From Woeseiaceae bacterium (GTDB lineage: Bacteria > Pseudomonadota > Gammaproteobacteria > Steroidobacterales > Woeseiaceae): 34,637 bases of DNA. The position numbers and the translations under genes are program-made. The notes under the pieces are model-generated. The model had not been told where the DNA came from. It worked only from the letters and a program-made list of their open reading frames with translations, and ran no database searches. The stretch is from positions 1 to 34,637 of the forward strand of contig JASJBB010000055.1 of NCBI GenBank assembly GCA_030066735.1, in the 5' to 3' direction. Each line of letters begins with the position of its first letter. The stretch's first letter is position 1. This document shows positions 9,535 to 17,111 of the stretch, in pieces.

Positions 9535-9817
9535 CTTCGAACTCAAGGACAAAGGGGAAGGGCGCTTCGCGCTGCAAGGCGCCATGTCGTTCACGACGGC
9601 CCAGAACATCCTGAAGCAGAGCGAGAGGGCGTTCGCCCGGCACGGTGCACTCGAGATCGATCTCGCCGGGGTCGGCAAGGCCGACTCCGCGGGCCTCGCA
9701 CTGATCATCGAGTGGAAGTCGCAGGCGTCAGCTCGCGGCGCCGACATTCGGTTCAGAAACGTCCCGGAAAGCCTGCTGGCCATTGCCCGGACCTCAGAGG
9801 TCCAGGACCTGATCTAG
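9527..9817 (+). CDS. mlaB: MlaB, STAS-domain subunit
   Basis: This 96-residue cytoplasmic STAS-domain protein starts at a GTG eight bases inside mlaC, giving VSDFELKDKGEG. The STAS core segment ALEIDLAGVGKADSAGLALI (about residues 41-60) is clear, and MlaB stabilises the MlaF ATPase in the family. It completes the FEDCB order. Its TAG stop shares the four bases CTAG with the stop of the convergent mlaA. Confidence 0.9.
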   Translation: MSDFELKDKGEGRFALQGAMSFTTAQNILKQSERAFARHGALEIDLAGVGKADSAGLALIIEWKSQASARGADIRFRNVPESLLAIARTSEVQDLI

Positions 9818-10638
9818 TTCTGCGCGCCTGAGTCGGGCGCGCTGTCAGCGGCCTCGTCCTCGAAGAACTCGTCGAAGAGTTCGTCTTCGTAGAAGTTCTC
9901 TTCTTCTTCCTCGATCGGAGGATTGCCGTCAAAGACGCGGAAGCGGCGATTCTGGCGAAACGCCTCACGTATGGTCACGTAGGTGTCCTGCGAGTCCTCG
10001 ACAATGGAGTCGGTGGGCAGTAACCGGTAGCGCAGGTCGATGAGCCGCACTCCCCAGACCTTGTCGCGCACCGACGAGTTGTCGTAGTACGTCCAGACGT
10101 CTGAGTAGTAATCCACCGGCAATGCCACGGCATCCGACATCATGTTCGGGCCCCAGAACGGGATCACGACGTACGGCCCGTCCGGCACGCCCCAGACCGA
10201 CAGCGTCTCGGCGAAGTTCTCGTCGTAACGCTCCATGCCGGCGCGGCCGGCGACGTCGAACAGACCGGCGAGACCGAGTGTACTGTTGAACAGGAACCGG
10301 CCGAGCTCGCTGAAGCCGCGCTTCGGCTTGCCCTGCAGGAAGTTGTTCAATGCCGATCCCGGCGTCCGCAGGTTACTGAAGAAATTCGTAACACTGCGCC
10401 GTACGGGCGCCGGGATGACCTTGCGATAGCCGCGAGCCACCGGCCGCATGACGGCACGGTCTGCGGCCATGTTGAACGAGTGGATCTTGCGGTTGAGCGG
10501 CTCGAGCGGATCGTACTCGACATAGCCGGAGCTCTCGTCGGCCATTTGCTCCTGCGAGACGCAGCCGGACAGGGCAAACGCGGCCGTGAGGATGAGTAGC
10601 CACGCCGATGCGCGCCTGCAATGGCTGCTGGTGGCCAT
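9814..10638 (-). CDS. mlaA: MlaA (VacJ), outer-membrane lipid-asymmetry lipoprotein
   Basis: This 274-residue lipoprotein has a lipobox ending LSGC (cysteine near residue 26). It carries the MlaA/VacJ core, including YDPLEPLNRKIHSFN and the ring-forming region GLAGLFDVAGRAGM. MlaA sits in the outer membrane with porins and removes misplaced outer-leaflet phospholipids for MlaC and MlaFEDB. The C-terminus ends in a strongly acidic tail of about 30 residues (EEEEENFYEDELFDEFFEDE) that makes the protein longer than E. coli MlaA (251). It follows bepA with a one-base start/stop overlap and converges on mlaB, so all known Mla parts are side by side. Confidence 0.95.
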   Translation of the reverse strand: MATSSHCRRASAWLLILTAAFALSGCVSQEQMADESSGYVEYDPLEPLNRKIHSFNMAADRAVMRPVARGYRKVIPAPVRRSVTNFFSNLRTPGSALNNFLQGKPKRGFSELGRFLFNSTLGLAGLFDVAGRAGMERYDENFAETLSVWGVPDGPYVVIPFWGPNMMSDAVALPVDYYSDVWTYYDNSSVRDKVWGVRLIDLRYRLLPTDSIVEDSQDTYVTIREAFRQNRRFRVFDGNPPIEEEEENFYEDELFDEFFEDEAADSAPDSGAQN

Positions 10639-12140
10639 CAGCTGCCGGTTCTCGCCGTGATACCTGCTGGCCGACTGCGTTGCAGCTGCGTGAGCTGCTC
10701 TTCGGTCATGAATTCGCGAATGAAGTCGATGCGCGCCTGGAACCGGATGCGCTGGATTTCCTGCAGGTCCGGCATGGCCAGGGCCTGGCGCAGGTAATTG
10801 ACGCCGCCGACGAGGTCTCCGGTCATCAATCGATATTCCGACAGGTAGTAGTAGGCTTCGGCGCTCTCGCCGGCCATGGACGCCGCCCGGGCGATCAGCC
10901 GGACCTGTTCGGGGGTAGGCGGCACGTTGTTCATCAGGTCGAGCAGCATGGCATGCGCCGCTTGCGCTTCGCCAAGCTGCAGCAGCATCTCGCCGTAGTG
11001 GATCACGAGTGGCACGTTCCGCGGAAACAGCTCCACGGCGCGTTCGAACGTCGCGCGTCCGGTTGCGTAGCGCTCGAGCGCCAGCTGCGTCTGGCCCAGG
11101 CCGATGTGGTAGGCGATGACCTTCTTGTCGGACTCGACGAGATCGTCAAAGATGTGGCTTGCCTCGTAATGGCGCCCGGCGCGCTGGTAAGCGACGGCCC
11201 GGCCATAGCGCTCGATGTCGTTTTGCAGCGCGTAGTCACGGCGCTCGAAATACTCGACGGCCTTCTCCGGCGTATCGAAGGCGGCGACCCGCAGTCGCGC
11301 CTGGGTGATGCCGTAGCCGATCGAATTGTCGGTGCGAACACGCGGGTACTCGGCCGCGCGCGTGCGCGCCTCGGCAATTCGCGTTGAGGTGACCGGGTGA
11401 GTGCGCAGAAATTCGGGCATGCGCTGATCGGGCGCGCTCAGTTGCTGGCGCGACATGACCTCGAAAAAGGAGCTCATGCCGTGGGGGTCGAAACCGGCTC
11501 CGGCCAGCGCGCTGATGCCGATGCGGTCCGCTTCGTGCTCGTTACTGCGCGTGAAGTTGATTTGCTGTTGCGCAGCCGTCCCCTGGGCGACGGCCATGCC
11601 AGCTTGCGCAACGTCCGAATCACCACTGGCCGCGCCGAGAATCAGGGCCCCCAGCATCAGGGCCGTCGACAAGATGCTCTGGCGGCTGCTGGCGTGGATG
11701 GATCGCGCGATGTGACGCTGGGTGACGTGGGCAACCTCGTGGGCGAGCACGCCGGCGAGTTCGGATTCGTTGCGGGTGGCTTCGATCAGGCCCGTGTGCA
11801 CGCCAATGTAGCCCCCGGGCAGGGCGAACGCATTGATGCGCGAGTCCTGGACGACGAAAAAGGTGAACTCGTGGTCGCCCTCGTTGGTCTGCGCCGCAAT
11901 CCGGTGGCCAATGTCGTTGATGTACTCGGTGACCTGCGGATCTTCCACGACCATGCCGCTGTTACGAATGCTGCGCATGATGGCGCGGCCGATCTGCGAC
12001 TCCGTGGACTTGTTCAGAATCGCATCGGCAGGGCTGCCCATGTCCGGAATCCTGATTTCGTCGGCACCCGCGCCGTTCACGAGCACGACGAACGTGGTCA
12101 TGAGCAGCAACAATGCGCGTTTGGCGAAGTCAGCAATCAA
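10638..12140 (-). CDS. bepA: BepA-like periplasmic M48 metalloprotease with TPR repeats
   Basis: This 500-residue exported protein has an N-terminal signal peptide (about residues 1-26) and an M48 protease domain. The zinc motif is HEVAH (134-138), and the third ligand is E201 in NEHEADRIG. The C-terminal half (about 290-480) is helical and TPR-like. E. coli BepA (487 residues) has the same layout; it assists LptD assembly and degrades stalled outer-membrane proteins. The gene lies downstream of bcp, as in the E. coli neighbourhood, and is translationally coupled to mlaA. Confidence 0.92.
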   Translation of the reverse strand: MIADFAKRALLLLMTTFVVLVNGAGADEIRIPDMGSPADAILNKSTESQIGRAIMRSIRNSGMVVEDPQVTEYINDIGHRIAAQTNEGDHEFTFFVVQDSRINAFALPGGYIGVHTGLIEATRNESELAGVLAHEVAHVTQRHIARSIHASSRQSILSTALMLGALILGAASGDSDVAQAGMAVAQGTAAQQQINFTRSNEHEADRIGISALAGAGFDPHGMSSFFEVMSRQQLSAPDQRMPEFLRTHPVTSTRIAEARTRAAEYPRVRTDNSIGYGITQARLRVAAFDTPEKAVEYFERRDYALQNDIERYGRAVAYQRAGRHYEASHIFDDLVESDKKVIAYHIGLGQTQLALERYATGRATFERAVELFPRNVPLVIHYGEMLLQLGEAQAAHAMLLDLMNNVPPTPEQVRLIARAASMAGESAEAYYYLSEYRLMTGDLVGGVNYLRQALAMPDLQEIQRIRFQARIDFIREFMTEEQLTQLQRSRPAGITARTGS

Positions 12141-12186
12141 CGGAAATTCTCAAAACGTCAAGCAGTTACCCCTCCGACCCCAATGC

Positions 12187-12663
12187 TCAGCCGGCGTTCA
12201 ACATTCTAACCCGGTCGAGGACCTCTTCCGCGTGTCCTTTTACCTTAACTTTGCGCCATTCCTCCCGCAGCTTGCCGTCCTTGTCGATCAGGAACGTGCT
12301 GCGGACGACGCCCATGAATTTCTTGCCGTACAGGGACTTTTCATGAATGACGTCAAACTGCCTGCACAACTTTTCGTCGGGGTCGGACAGAAGATCGAAC
12401 GGAAATCCCTGTTTCGCCTTGAATTTTTCGTGCGACGCGATGCTGTCCCTCGATACACCGAGAATCACGGTCTTCTGGCGGCGAAATTTCGTGTGCAGCT
12501 CCTTGAAGTCCAGCCCCTCCTGGGTGCAGCCCGGGGTACTGTCCTTGGGGTAAAAGTACAGCACGACGTTCTGGCCGCGCAGGTCTTTGAGGCGAAGGGT
12601 CTTGTCACCGGTGGCGTCACACCGAAAATCGGCGACGACGCGGTTCATGGCGGGTCCGCTCAC
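12187..12663 (-). CDS. bcp: Bcp/PrxQ-type thiol peroxidase
   Basis: This 158-residue peroxiredoxin of the Bcp/PrxQ group reduces hydroperoxides using thioredoxin. The peroxidatic cysteine is C46 in YPKDSTPGCT. The second cysteine five residues later, present in E. coli Bcp (C50), is leucine here, so the enzyme is atypical. Further cysteines are C15 and one in DEKLCRQFDV, which aligns with E. coli C99. The gene follows gcvR with 22 bases between them, the same pair as in E. coli, and precedes bepA by 46 bases. Confidence 0.93.
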   Translation of the reverse strand: MSGPAMNRVVADFRCDATGDKTLRLKDLRGQNVVLYFYPKDSTPGCTQEGLDFKELHTKFRRQKTVILGVSRDSIASHEKFKAKQGFPFDLLSDPDEKLCRQFDVIHEKSLYGKKFMGVVRSTFLIDKDGKLREEWRKVKVKGHAEEVLDRVRMLNAG

Positions 12664-12685
12664 AGGGGTCTCCTTGGGTTGTTGA

Positions 12686-13216
12686 TCAGGCCTTGGCCGG
12701 CTCGATAATGGCGTCGAGATTCAGTCGGTCGCACAGCTCGTGGAATTCGTCGCGCAGCTGGGCAATATGCACGGACGACGGGATGTTCACGGCCATTTGC
12801 ACGGCGAACATGGGCGCGCCCGTGTGCGCCGCGGCGTAGCTGCGTGTCGCCACGTCGGCAATCTCGATGTCATGAGTCGCGAAGAAATTCGCAAGCCCGT
12901 AGACAATCCCCTGGTGGTCCAGGCTGACCGCATCGACCATGTACGGCATGCGGTCTTCCTTGACGGCGCGCTCGTCCGTCTTGCGAATCGTGAACGTCAG
13001 GTTGTCCTTGACGCCGAGCTTCTCGAGTTCTTTCTCGAGCTTGTCGAGCGTGTGCCAGTTACCCGAGACGAGCATCAGCATGGCGAACTCGGCGCCGAGT
13101 GTCGTCATGCGGCTCTCCTCGATATTGCCGCCACAGTCCATGATGACCCGGGTCATGTCTTCGACGACGCCCGTACGATCCGTTCCAATAGCTGATAAAA
13201 CAATAAGTTGTGACAT
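12686..13216 (-). CDS. gcvR: GcvR-like ACT-domain regulator
   Basis: This 176-residue protein has two ACT domains, about residues 4-80 (LIVLSAIGTDRTGVVEDMTR) and about 90-165 (VDAVSLDHQGIVYGLANFF). It matches GcvR, which represses glycine cleavage genes in E. coli by interacting with GcvA rather than by binding DNA itself. It is slightly shorter than E. coli GcvR (190). The gene is divergent from dapA and followed by bcp, as in E. coli, which supports the assignment. No gcvA is in the window, so the partner is unknown. Confidence 0.88.
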   Translation of the reverse strand: MSQLIVLSAIGTDRTGVVEDMTRVIMDCGGNIEESRMTTLGAEFAMLMLVSGNWHTLDKLEKELEKLGVKDNLTFTIRKTDERAVKEDRMPYMVDAVSLDHQGIVYGLANFFATHDIEIADVATRSYAAAHTGAPMFAVQMAVNIPSSVHIAQLRDEFHELCDRLNLDAIIEPAKA

Positions 13217-13309
13217 TTATATAGAATCTACCTAGGTGGTGATCAGTGCGCCTTGCCAGCACCGGACATGAACAGTAACATCGCCGCCTCACACAGGCGA
13301 GGACAGGCA

Positions 13310-14206
13310 GTGTTCAAGGGCTCTCTGGTTGCATTGGCAACGCCATTCGACTCCGATAATCGGGTCGATTTTGCGTCGCTCAAGGCCCTGATCGACTTTC
13401 ATGTCGACGCGGGAACCAACGGGTTGGTGGTCGCGGGTACGACGGGCGAGGCCGCTACGATGAACCGCGACGAGCACACGGAGCTCGTGGCGAAAGCGGT
13501 CGAGTTTGCCGCGGGCCGGCTGCCCGTCATCGCCGGTACGGGCTCGAATTCGACGCGGCAGACGATCAACATGTCGCTGAGCGTCGCGGCGGCGGCGGAT
13601 ATCGATGCGTTCCTGGTGGTGGTGCCGTACTACAACAAGCCGATGCAGGAGGGCATATTCCAGCATTTCAAGGCGATCGCCGATGCCGTGCCAAAGCCCG
13701 TAATGATGTACAACGTGCCGGGGCGAACGGTCGCCGACATGCAGGCGGAGACCGTGGCGCGCCTCGCGACCCACGAGAATATTTTCGGTCTCAAGGAGGC
13801 GACCGGCGACATCGGGCGACTGCAGGAGATCCTGGCGCTCGTGAAGGATGACTCGTTCATGCTCTACAGCGGCGACGACTTCACGGCGCTCGAATTTCTC
13901 GAGCAGGGAGGTGACGGAATTGTTACGGTAAGCGGCAACGTGGTACCGGCCGCAATTGCGCAGCTCTGCAAGCTGGTTCGCGACGGCCGAATCGATGAGG
14001 CGCGGACCCTGGACAAGACGTTGCAGCCATTGAACGACGCGCTGTTTGTCGAATCGAACCCGATACCCGTGAAATGGGCTTTACACCAGATGGGGCTGAT
14101 GCCCCGGCATTTACGTTTACCGATGACAGAATTCTCGCAACAACATCACGAGCAGATGCGGGCGGCGCTCGCCACGGCCGGCGTCAAGCTGGAGGACGCG
14201 GCATGA
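13310..14206 (+). CDS. dapA: DapA, 4-hydroxy-tetrahydrodipicolinate synthase
   Basis: This enzyme condenses pyruvate and aspartate semialdehyde, the first committed step of lysine and diaminopimelate synthesis. With the GTG start at 13310 the protein is 298 residues and begins VFKGSLVALATPF, as in the family. GAGGA lies eight or nine bases upstream. Active-site residues follow E. coli numbering plus one: T45 (AGTTGEA), Y134 and R139 (YNVPGRT) and the Schiff-base lysine K162 (GLKEATGD). An in-frame ATG at 13268 would add 14 residues without family similarity. The stop overlaps the next gene by four bases (ATGA). Confidence 0.94.
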   Translation: MFKGSLVALATPFDSDNRVDFASLKALIDFHVDAGTNGLVVAGTTGEAATMNRDEHTELVAKAVEFAAGRLPVIAGTGSNSTRQTINMSLSVAAAADIDAFLVVVPYYNKPMQEGIFQHFKAIADAVPKPVMMYNVPGRTVADMQAETVARLATHENIFGLKEATGDIGRLQEILALVKDDSFMLYSGDDFTALEFLEQGGDGIVTVSGNVVPAAIAQLCKLVRDGRIDEARTLDKTLQPLNDALFVESNPIPVKWALHQMGLMPRHLRLPMTEFSQQHHEQMRAALATAGVKLEDAA

Positions 14207-14454
14207 GTGGGCTGCGTCTTTGGCTGCCCATAGCCGCGCTGTTCATCGCAGGTTGTGGCGGCGACACACTGGTGGCCTGCGACGAAGGTCCGTACCAGGC
14301 CGCCGTGCGCGCCCCGAAAGTCGTCGCCCCAGAAGGGCTTGACGATCTGGATCCGATGGACGAGGTGCCGCTGCCCGAGGCGTCGCCGCAGGAGGAGGGC
14401 GGCTACGACGGGCCATGCCTCGAGTCGCCGCCGCAGGTTCTGATTATCGAGTAA
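14203..14454 (+). CDS. Small lipoprotein downstream of dapA, BamC N-terminus-like
   Basis: This is an 83-residue lipoprotein whose signal peptide ends at the lipobox FIAGC (cysteine near residue 18). The mature part is about 65 residues, acidic and proline-rich, with motifs such as YQAAVRAPKVVAPEGLDDL and PLPEASPQ and no predicted globular fold. In E. coli the gene after dapA is bamC (nlpB), whose mature N-terminus is an unstructured proline-rich lasso that binds BamD. Position, lipobox and composition suggest a reduced BamC holding only that segment. This is an inference: sequence identity is weak, and a standalone lipoprotein is the alternative. It is translationally coupled to dapA by a four-base overlap. 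Confidence 0.7.
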   Translation: MSGLRLWLPIAALFIAGCGGDTLVACDEGPYQAAVRAPKVVAPEGLDDLDPMDEVPLPEASPQEEGGYDGPCLESPPQVLIIE

Positions 14455-14466
14455 AACCCGCAATTC

Positions 14467-14557
<91 letters not shown>

Positions 14558-14558
14558 G

Positions 14559-14597
14559 AAAACAAAAAGGCCCCCTCGCGGGGCCTTTTTGTTTTCT
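14559..14597 (+). terminator. Strong rho-independent terminator after tRNA-Ser
   Basis: A perfect 16-base-pair stem is formed by AAAACAAAAAGGCCCC (14559-14574) and GGGGCCTTTTTGTTTT (14580-14595) around a five-base loop. The right arm supplies the T-rich tract. It ends the dapA, lipoprotein and tRNA-Ser unit. Confidence 0.93.
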
Positions 14598-14658
14598 AGC
14601 CGAGTGCGGTGGAGGCTAAGAACCCTGTTCGACCAACGCAGCGGCGCAGCCGCCAGTT

Positions 14659-14730
14659 GGCGGGGAGCCCGCGCAGCGGGCGAGCCAATCCCCCGGGCGG
14701 GGAGCCCGCGCAGCGGGCGAGCCAATCCCC
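14659..14730. repeat. Tandem palindromic repeat, two copies, 37-base period
   Basis: Two near-identical copies of about 35 bases start at 14659 and 14696. Each begins GGCGGGGAGCCCGCGCAGCG and ends GAGCCAATCCCC. Each contains the inverted repeat GCCCGC-GCA-GCGGGC and could form a hairpin. The pair lies between the tRNA-Ser terminator and the polyphosphate phosphotransferase gene, in a non-coding gap of about 216 bases. It looks like a REP-type intergenic element, but its copy number elsewhere in the genome is unknown. Confidence 0.8.
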
Positions 14731-14813
14731 AATCAGAAGTTCTACGGATGGCCGAAACAGGTCCGTAACGCTAGACTGTGCGGCTATTGGGGGCGAGACA
14801 AGAATAACAAGCA

Positions 14814-16331
14814 ATGTTCAGGGCGGCCGAACTCGGACAAACCGTATCGAAGAAAGAGTACAAGGCGCGTGCCCCGGATATCCGCCGGCAGCTGCTGGAG
14901 GCCCAGGTGCTGCTCAGCCGGACAGCCGACTTCAGCGTGATGATCGACTTCGCAGGTGTCGACGGTGCCGGCAAGGGCTCCACGGTAAACGAGCTGCACG
15001 GCTGGATGGATACCCGGCTGATCAAGACCAACGCGTACGGTCCCCAGAGCGAGGCCGACAGGCAGCAACCGAAATTCTGGCGTTTCTGGCGGGACCTGCC
15101 CGCGGCCGGACACATGGCGCTCAATCTGAGAGCGCGTTACTCGACACCGTTTCTCGATCGCGCTTACGGGCGGATCAACGACCTCGAGTATCTCGCCGCG
15201 CTGAAGCGGATACAGACTTTCGAGCGCATGCTCGCCGACGACGGCATGCTGATTATCAAGTTCTGGATGCACCTGAGCCGCGAGGAGCAGCAACAGCGAC
15301 TGGAGTCGCTGCAGGCAGACCCGGAAACCACATGGCGGGTCAGCGACCGGGACTGGGAACACTGGAAGATGTACGACCAGTTTATCGCGACAGCCGAGCG
15401 CACGATCACCGAGACGAACACCGACTTCGCGCCCTGGCATATCATCGAGGGCACGGACACAAACCATCGCATCCTCACCGTCGCGGAGATTATTCTCGAG
15501 GCGCTGAAGTCCCGGTTGAAGGTTCATGGTCACCAACCAACCCCCGAACTCCTGGTCGATCCGGAAGCGATAGACGCCGAGGACCCGATTCCGGAGCCGC
15601 CTGACCGGCACGTGACGGTCTTCAGCGTGCTCGACATGAAAACGAGCCTTGCCAAGCCGGATTACCGCAGCCAGTTGATCGCGCAACAGCGCCGCATTCA
15701 CTTGCTGAACAGGGAGGCTATCGAGCAAAACCGTAGTTTGGTTCTCGTTTTCGAAGGTCCGGACGCGGGCGGCAAGGGCGGGGCAATTCGTCGCATTCTG
15801 CCGACGCTGGATGCTCGCAACTACCGTGTGCTGCAATACGGCGCGCCGACCGACGAGGAAGCCTCGCGTCACTACCTGTGGCGGTTCTGGCGTCACCTGC
15901 AAGAGGCTGGTCACCTCACCATTTTCGATCGAAGCTGGTATGGCCGGGTTCTCGTCGAGCGCGTGGAAGGATTTGCGAGTGACAGGGAATGGAAGCGCGC
16001 CTATGCGGAGATCAACGACTTTGAAGACCAACTGGTCGAGCACGGTACGATCTTCGTCAAGTTCTGGCTGCATATCACGCCGGATGAGCAGCTGAAACGT
16101 TTCAAGGCTCGCAAACGGACACCCCTGAAGAGCTGGAAACTGACTGTCGAAGACTGGCGCAACCGGGGCAAATGGTACGAGTACGAGACCGCTGCGCACG
16201 AAATGGTCAAGAACACCAGCACGCATGTTTCGCCATGGGAGATGATCCCGGCAAATGACAAAAACTTTGCCCGCATTAGAGTGCTGGAGACATTTGGCGA
16301 TTACCTCGAAGCAGCCCTGCAAGGTAACTAG
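14814..16331 (+). CDS. pap: Two-domain PPK2-family polyphosphate:AMP phosphotransferase
   Basis: This 505-residue protein has two PPK2-type P-loop domains, the class II (Pap) layout. That class phosphorylates AMP to ADP with polyphosphate. The first domain (about 10-240) has a Walker A GVDGAGKG near residue 48 but lacks the downstream catalytic FDRSWY motif, carrying NLRARYSTPF instead. The second domain (about 280-500) has GPDAGGKGG near 315 and the intact FDRSWYGRVLVER from residue 371. Activity therefore probably resides in the C-terminal half, as known for the class. It starts after the tandem repeat and is followed 26 bases later by a CYTH-like gene. Confidence 0.92.
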   Translation: MFRAAELGQTVSKKEYKARAPDIRRQLLEAQVLLSRTADFSVMIDFAGVDGAGKGSTVNELHGWMDTRLIKTNAYGPQSEADRQQPKFWRFWRDLPAAGHMALNLRARYSTPFLDRAYGRINDLEYLAALKRIQTFERMLADDGMLIIKFWMHLSREEQQQRLESLQADPETTWRVSDRDWEHWKMYDQFIATAERTITETNTDFAPWHIIEGTDTNHRILTVAEIILEALKSRLKVHGHQPTPELLVDPEAIDAEDPIPEPPDRHVTVFSVLDMKTSLAKPDYRSQLIAQQRRIHLLNREAIEQNRSLVLVFEGPDAGGKGGAIRRILPTLDARNYRVLQYGAPTDEEASRHYLWRFWRHLQEAGHLTIFDRSWYGRVLVERVEGFASDREWKRAYAEINDFEDQLVEHGTIFVKFWLHITPDEQLKRFKARKRTPLKSWKLTVEDWRNRGKWYEYETAAHEMVKNTSTHVSPWEMIPANDKNFARIRVLETFGDYLEAALQGN

Positions 16332-16357
16332 GAGCATCTTCCGAACAGAACTCGACG

Positions 16358-16987
16358 ATGTTCCATACCGCTGAAATCCGCTGGTTTGTCGAAGGGGCAC
16401 CCGGTGCGAAGGTCCGGTCCTGGTTCGATGCTTCTGAGTTCAGCAGGCAAGAGGATACCCGTATCGACTCGTACCTGTTGCTGCCTGGCTGTGCGACTTG
16501 CGGCGTCAAGATCCGCCAGGGCCATTTCGAGATCAAGGCGCAGACCAGCGCCCCGGAACCTGTCGCTTACGGCAACGGCATTACCGGTGTTCGAGCCACC
16601 TGGGTGAAATGGTCGTCTGGCCTCGCTGGTGCGCAACTGGTGCAGGAGCAGAAGGGGCCGGAGACCTGGGTACAGGTCGAGAAGTCGAGGATGCTGAGAC
16701 TGTTCGCTTGTGCCGGTGGCATCGAGGAAAAGCGGCCCGGCGAGTGGCTGTCCGGTCCCGGTTGCTTCGTCGAACTTGCCGCCTTGCGCTTGCCGGGTGA
16801 GTCTGAAGACTGGCATGACGCCGCTACCTGGTGGAGCGTGTGCCTCGAAGCATTCGGCCACGCCGACGAGGTCCTTCGTCTCGTGGATGCAGTAGCGGCC
16901 TCCGACTCGCTGCGGTCGATGGCGGCAGAACTGCCCGCAGCCGCGTCGCTGTCCTATCCGGAGTGGCTCAACCGTGTAGTCGCCTGA
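16358..16987 (+). CDS. Uncharacterised protein, possible divergent CYTH/triphosphate-tunnel fold
   Basis: This is a 209-residue soluble protein with no signal peptide. Its pattern of short beta strands with alternating charged residues resembles CYTH/triphosphate tunnel metalloenzymes: AEIRWF (5-10), RIDSYLL (35-41), GVKIRQGHFEIKA (49-61), WVKWS (82-86), WVQVEKSR (104-111) and CFVELAAL (136-143). A helical C-terminus begins near CLEAFG (162). The strict ExExK motif is absent, so hydrolase activity cannot be assumed. It lies 26 bases after the polyphosphate:AMP phosphotransferase gene and is probably co-transcribed. Tunnel-fold proteins bind triphosphate or polyphosphate, which makes the pairing meaningful, but the fold is an inference. 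I do not recognise a named family. Confidence 0.75.
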   Translation: MFHTAEIRWFVEGAPGAKVRSWFDASEFSRQEDTRIDSYLLLPGCATCGVKIRQGHFEIKAQTSAPEPVAYGNGITGVRATWVKWSSGLAGAQLVQEQKGPETWVQVEKSRMLRLFACAGGIEEKRPGEWLSGPGCFVELAALRLPGESEDWHDAATWWSVCLEAFGHADEVLRLVDAVAASDSLRSMAAELPAAASLSYPEWLNRVVA

Positions 16988-17057
16988 CATTTCTGACCGC
17001 GCGGCCCGGGACGGAATGCAGTCAGCCTGGCCAGCGGATGTCGGTTACACTGGTTCC

Positions 17058-17076
17058 GCCCGGCCAAAAGCCGGGC
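17058..17076 (+). other. Hairpin in the leader of the DUF481 gene
   Basis: GCCCGGC (17058-17064) pairs with GCCGGGC (17070-17076) around the loop CAAAA. There is no T tract after it, so it is not a convincing terminator. It lies 35 bases before the next start codon. Its role, if any, is unknown. Confidence 0.4.
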
Positions 17077-17111
17077 AGGACAAGCTACCTCGGAACTGAA
17101 AGAGTCAATTC

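Noticed and set aside
13253..13309. Upstream dapA starts (TTG 13253, ATG 13268)
   Set aside because: The added residues are unlike DapA N-termini. The GTG at 13310 has a good ribosome site and the family start VFKGS. The ATG remains a minor alternative.
14074..14202. An upstream start for the small lipoprotein inside dapA
   Set aside because: It would destroy the N-terminal signal peptide. The ATG at 14203 gives a standard lipoprotein signal coupled to the dapA stop.
14784..16400. A 538-codon open frame on the minus strand opposite the polyphosphate:AMP phosphotransferase
   Set aside because: It mirrors a well-supported enzyme gene. Long antisense frames are common in GC-rich coding DNA, and the translation shows no family motif or signal peptide.
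17058..17076. The hairpin before the DUF481 gene as a terminator
   Set aside because: No T tract follows on either strand, so it is listed only as a leader hairpin.
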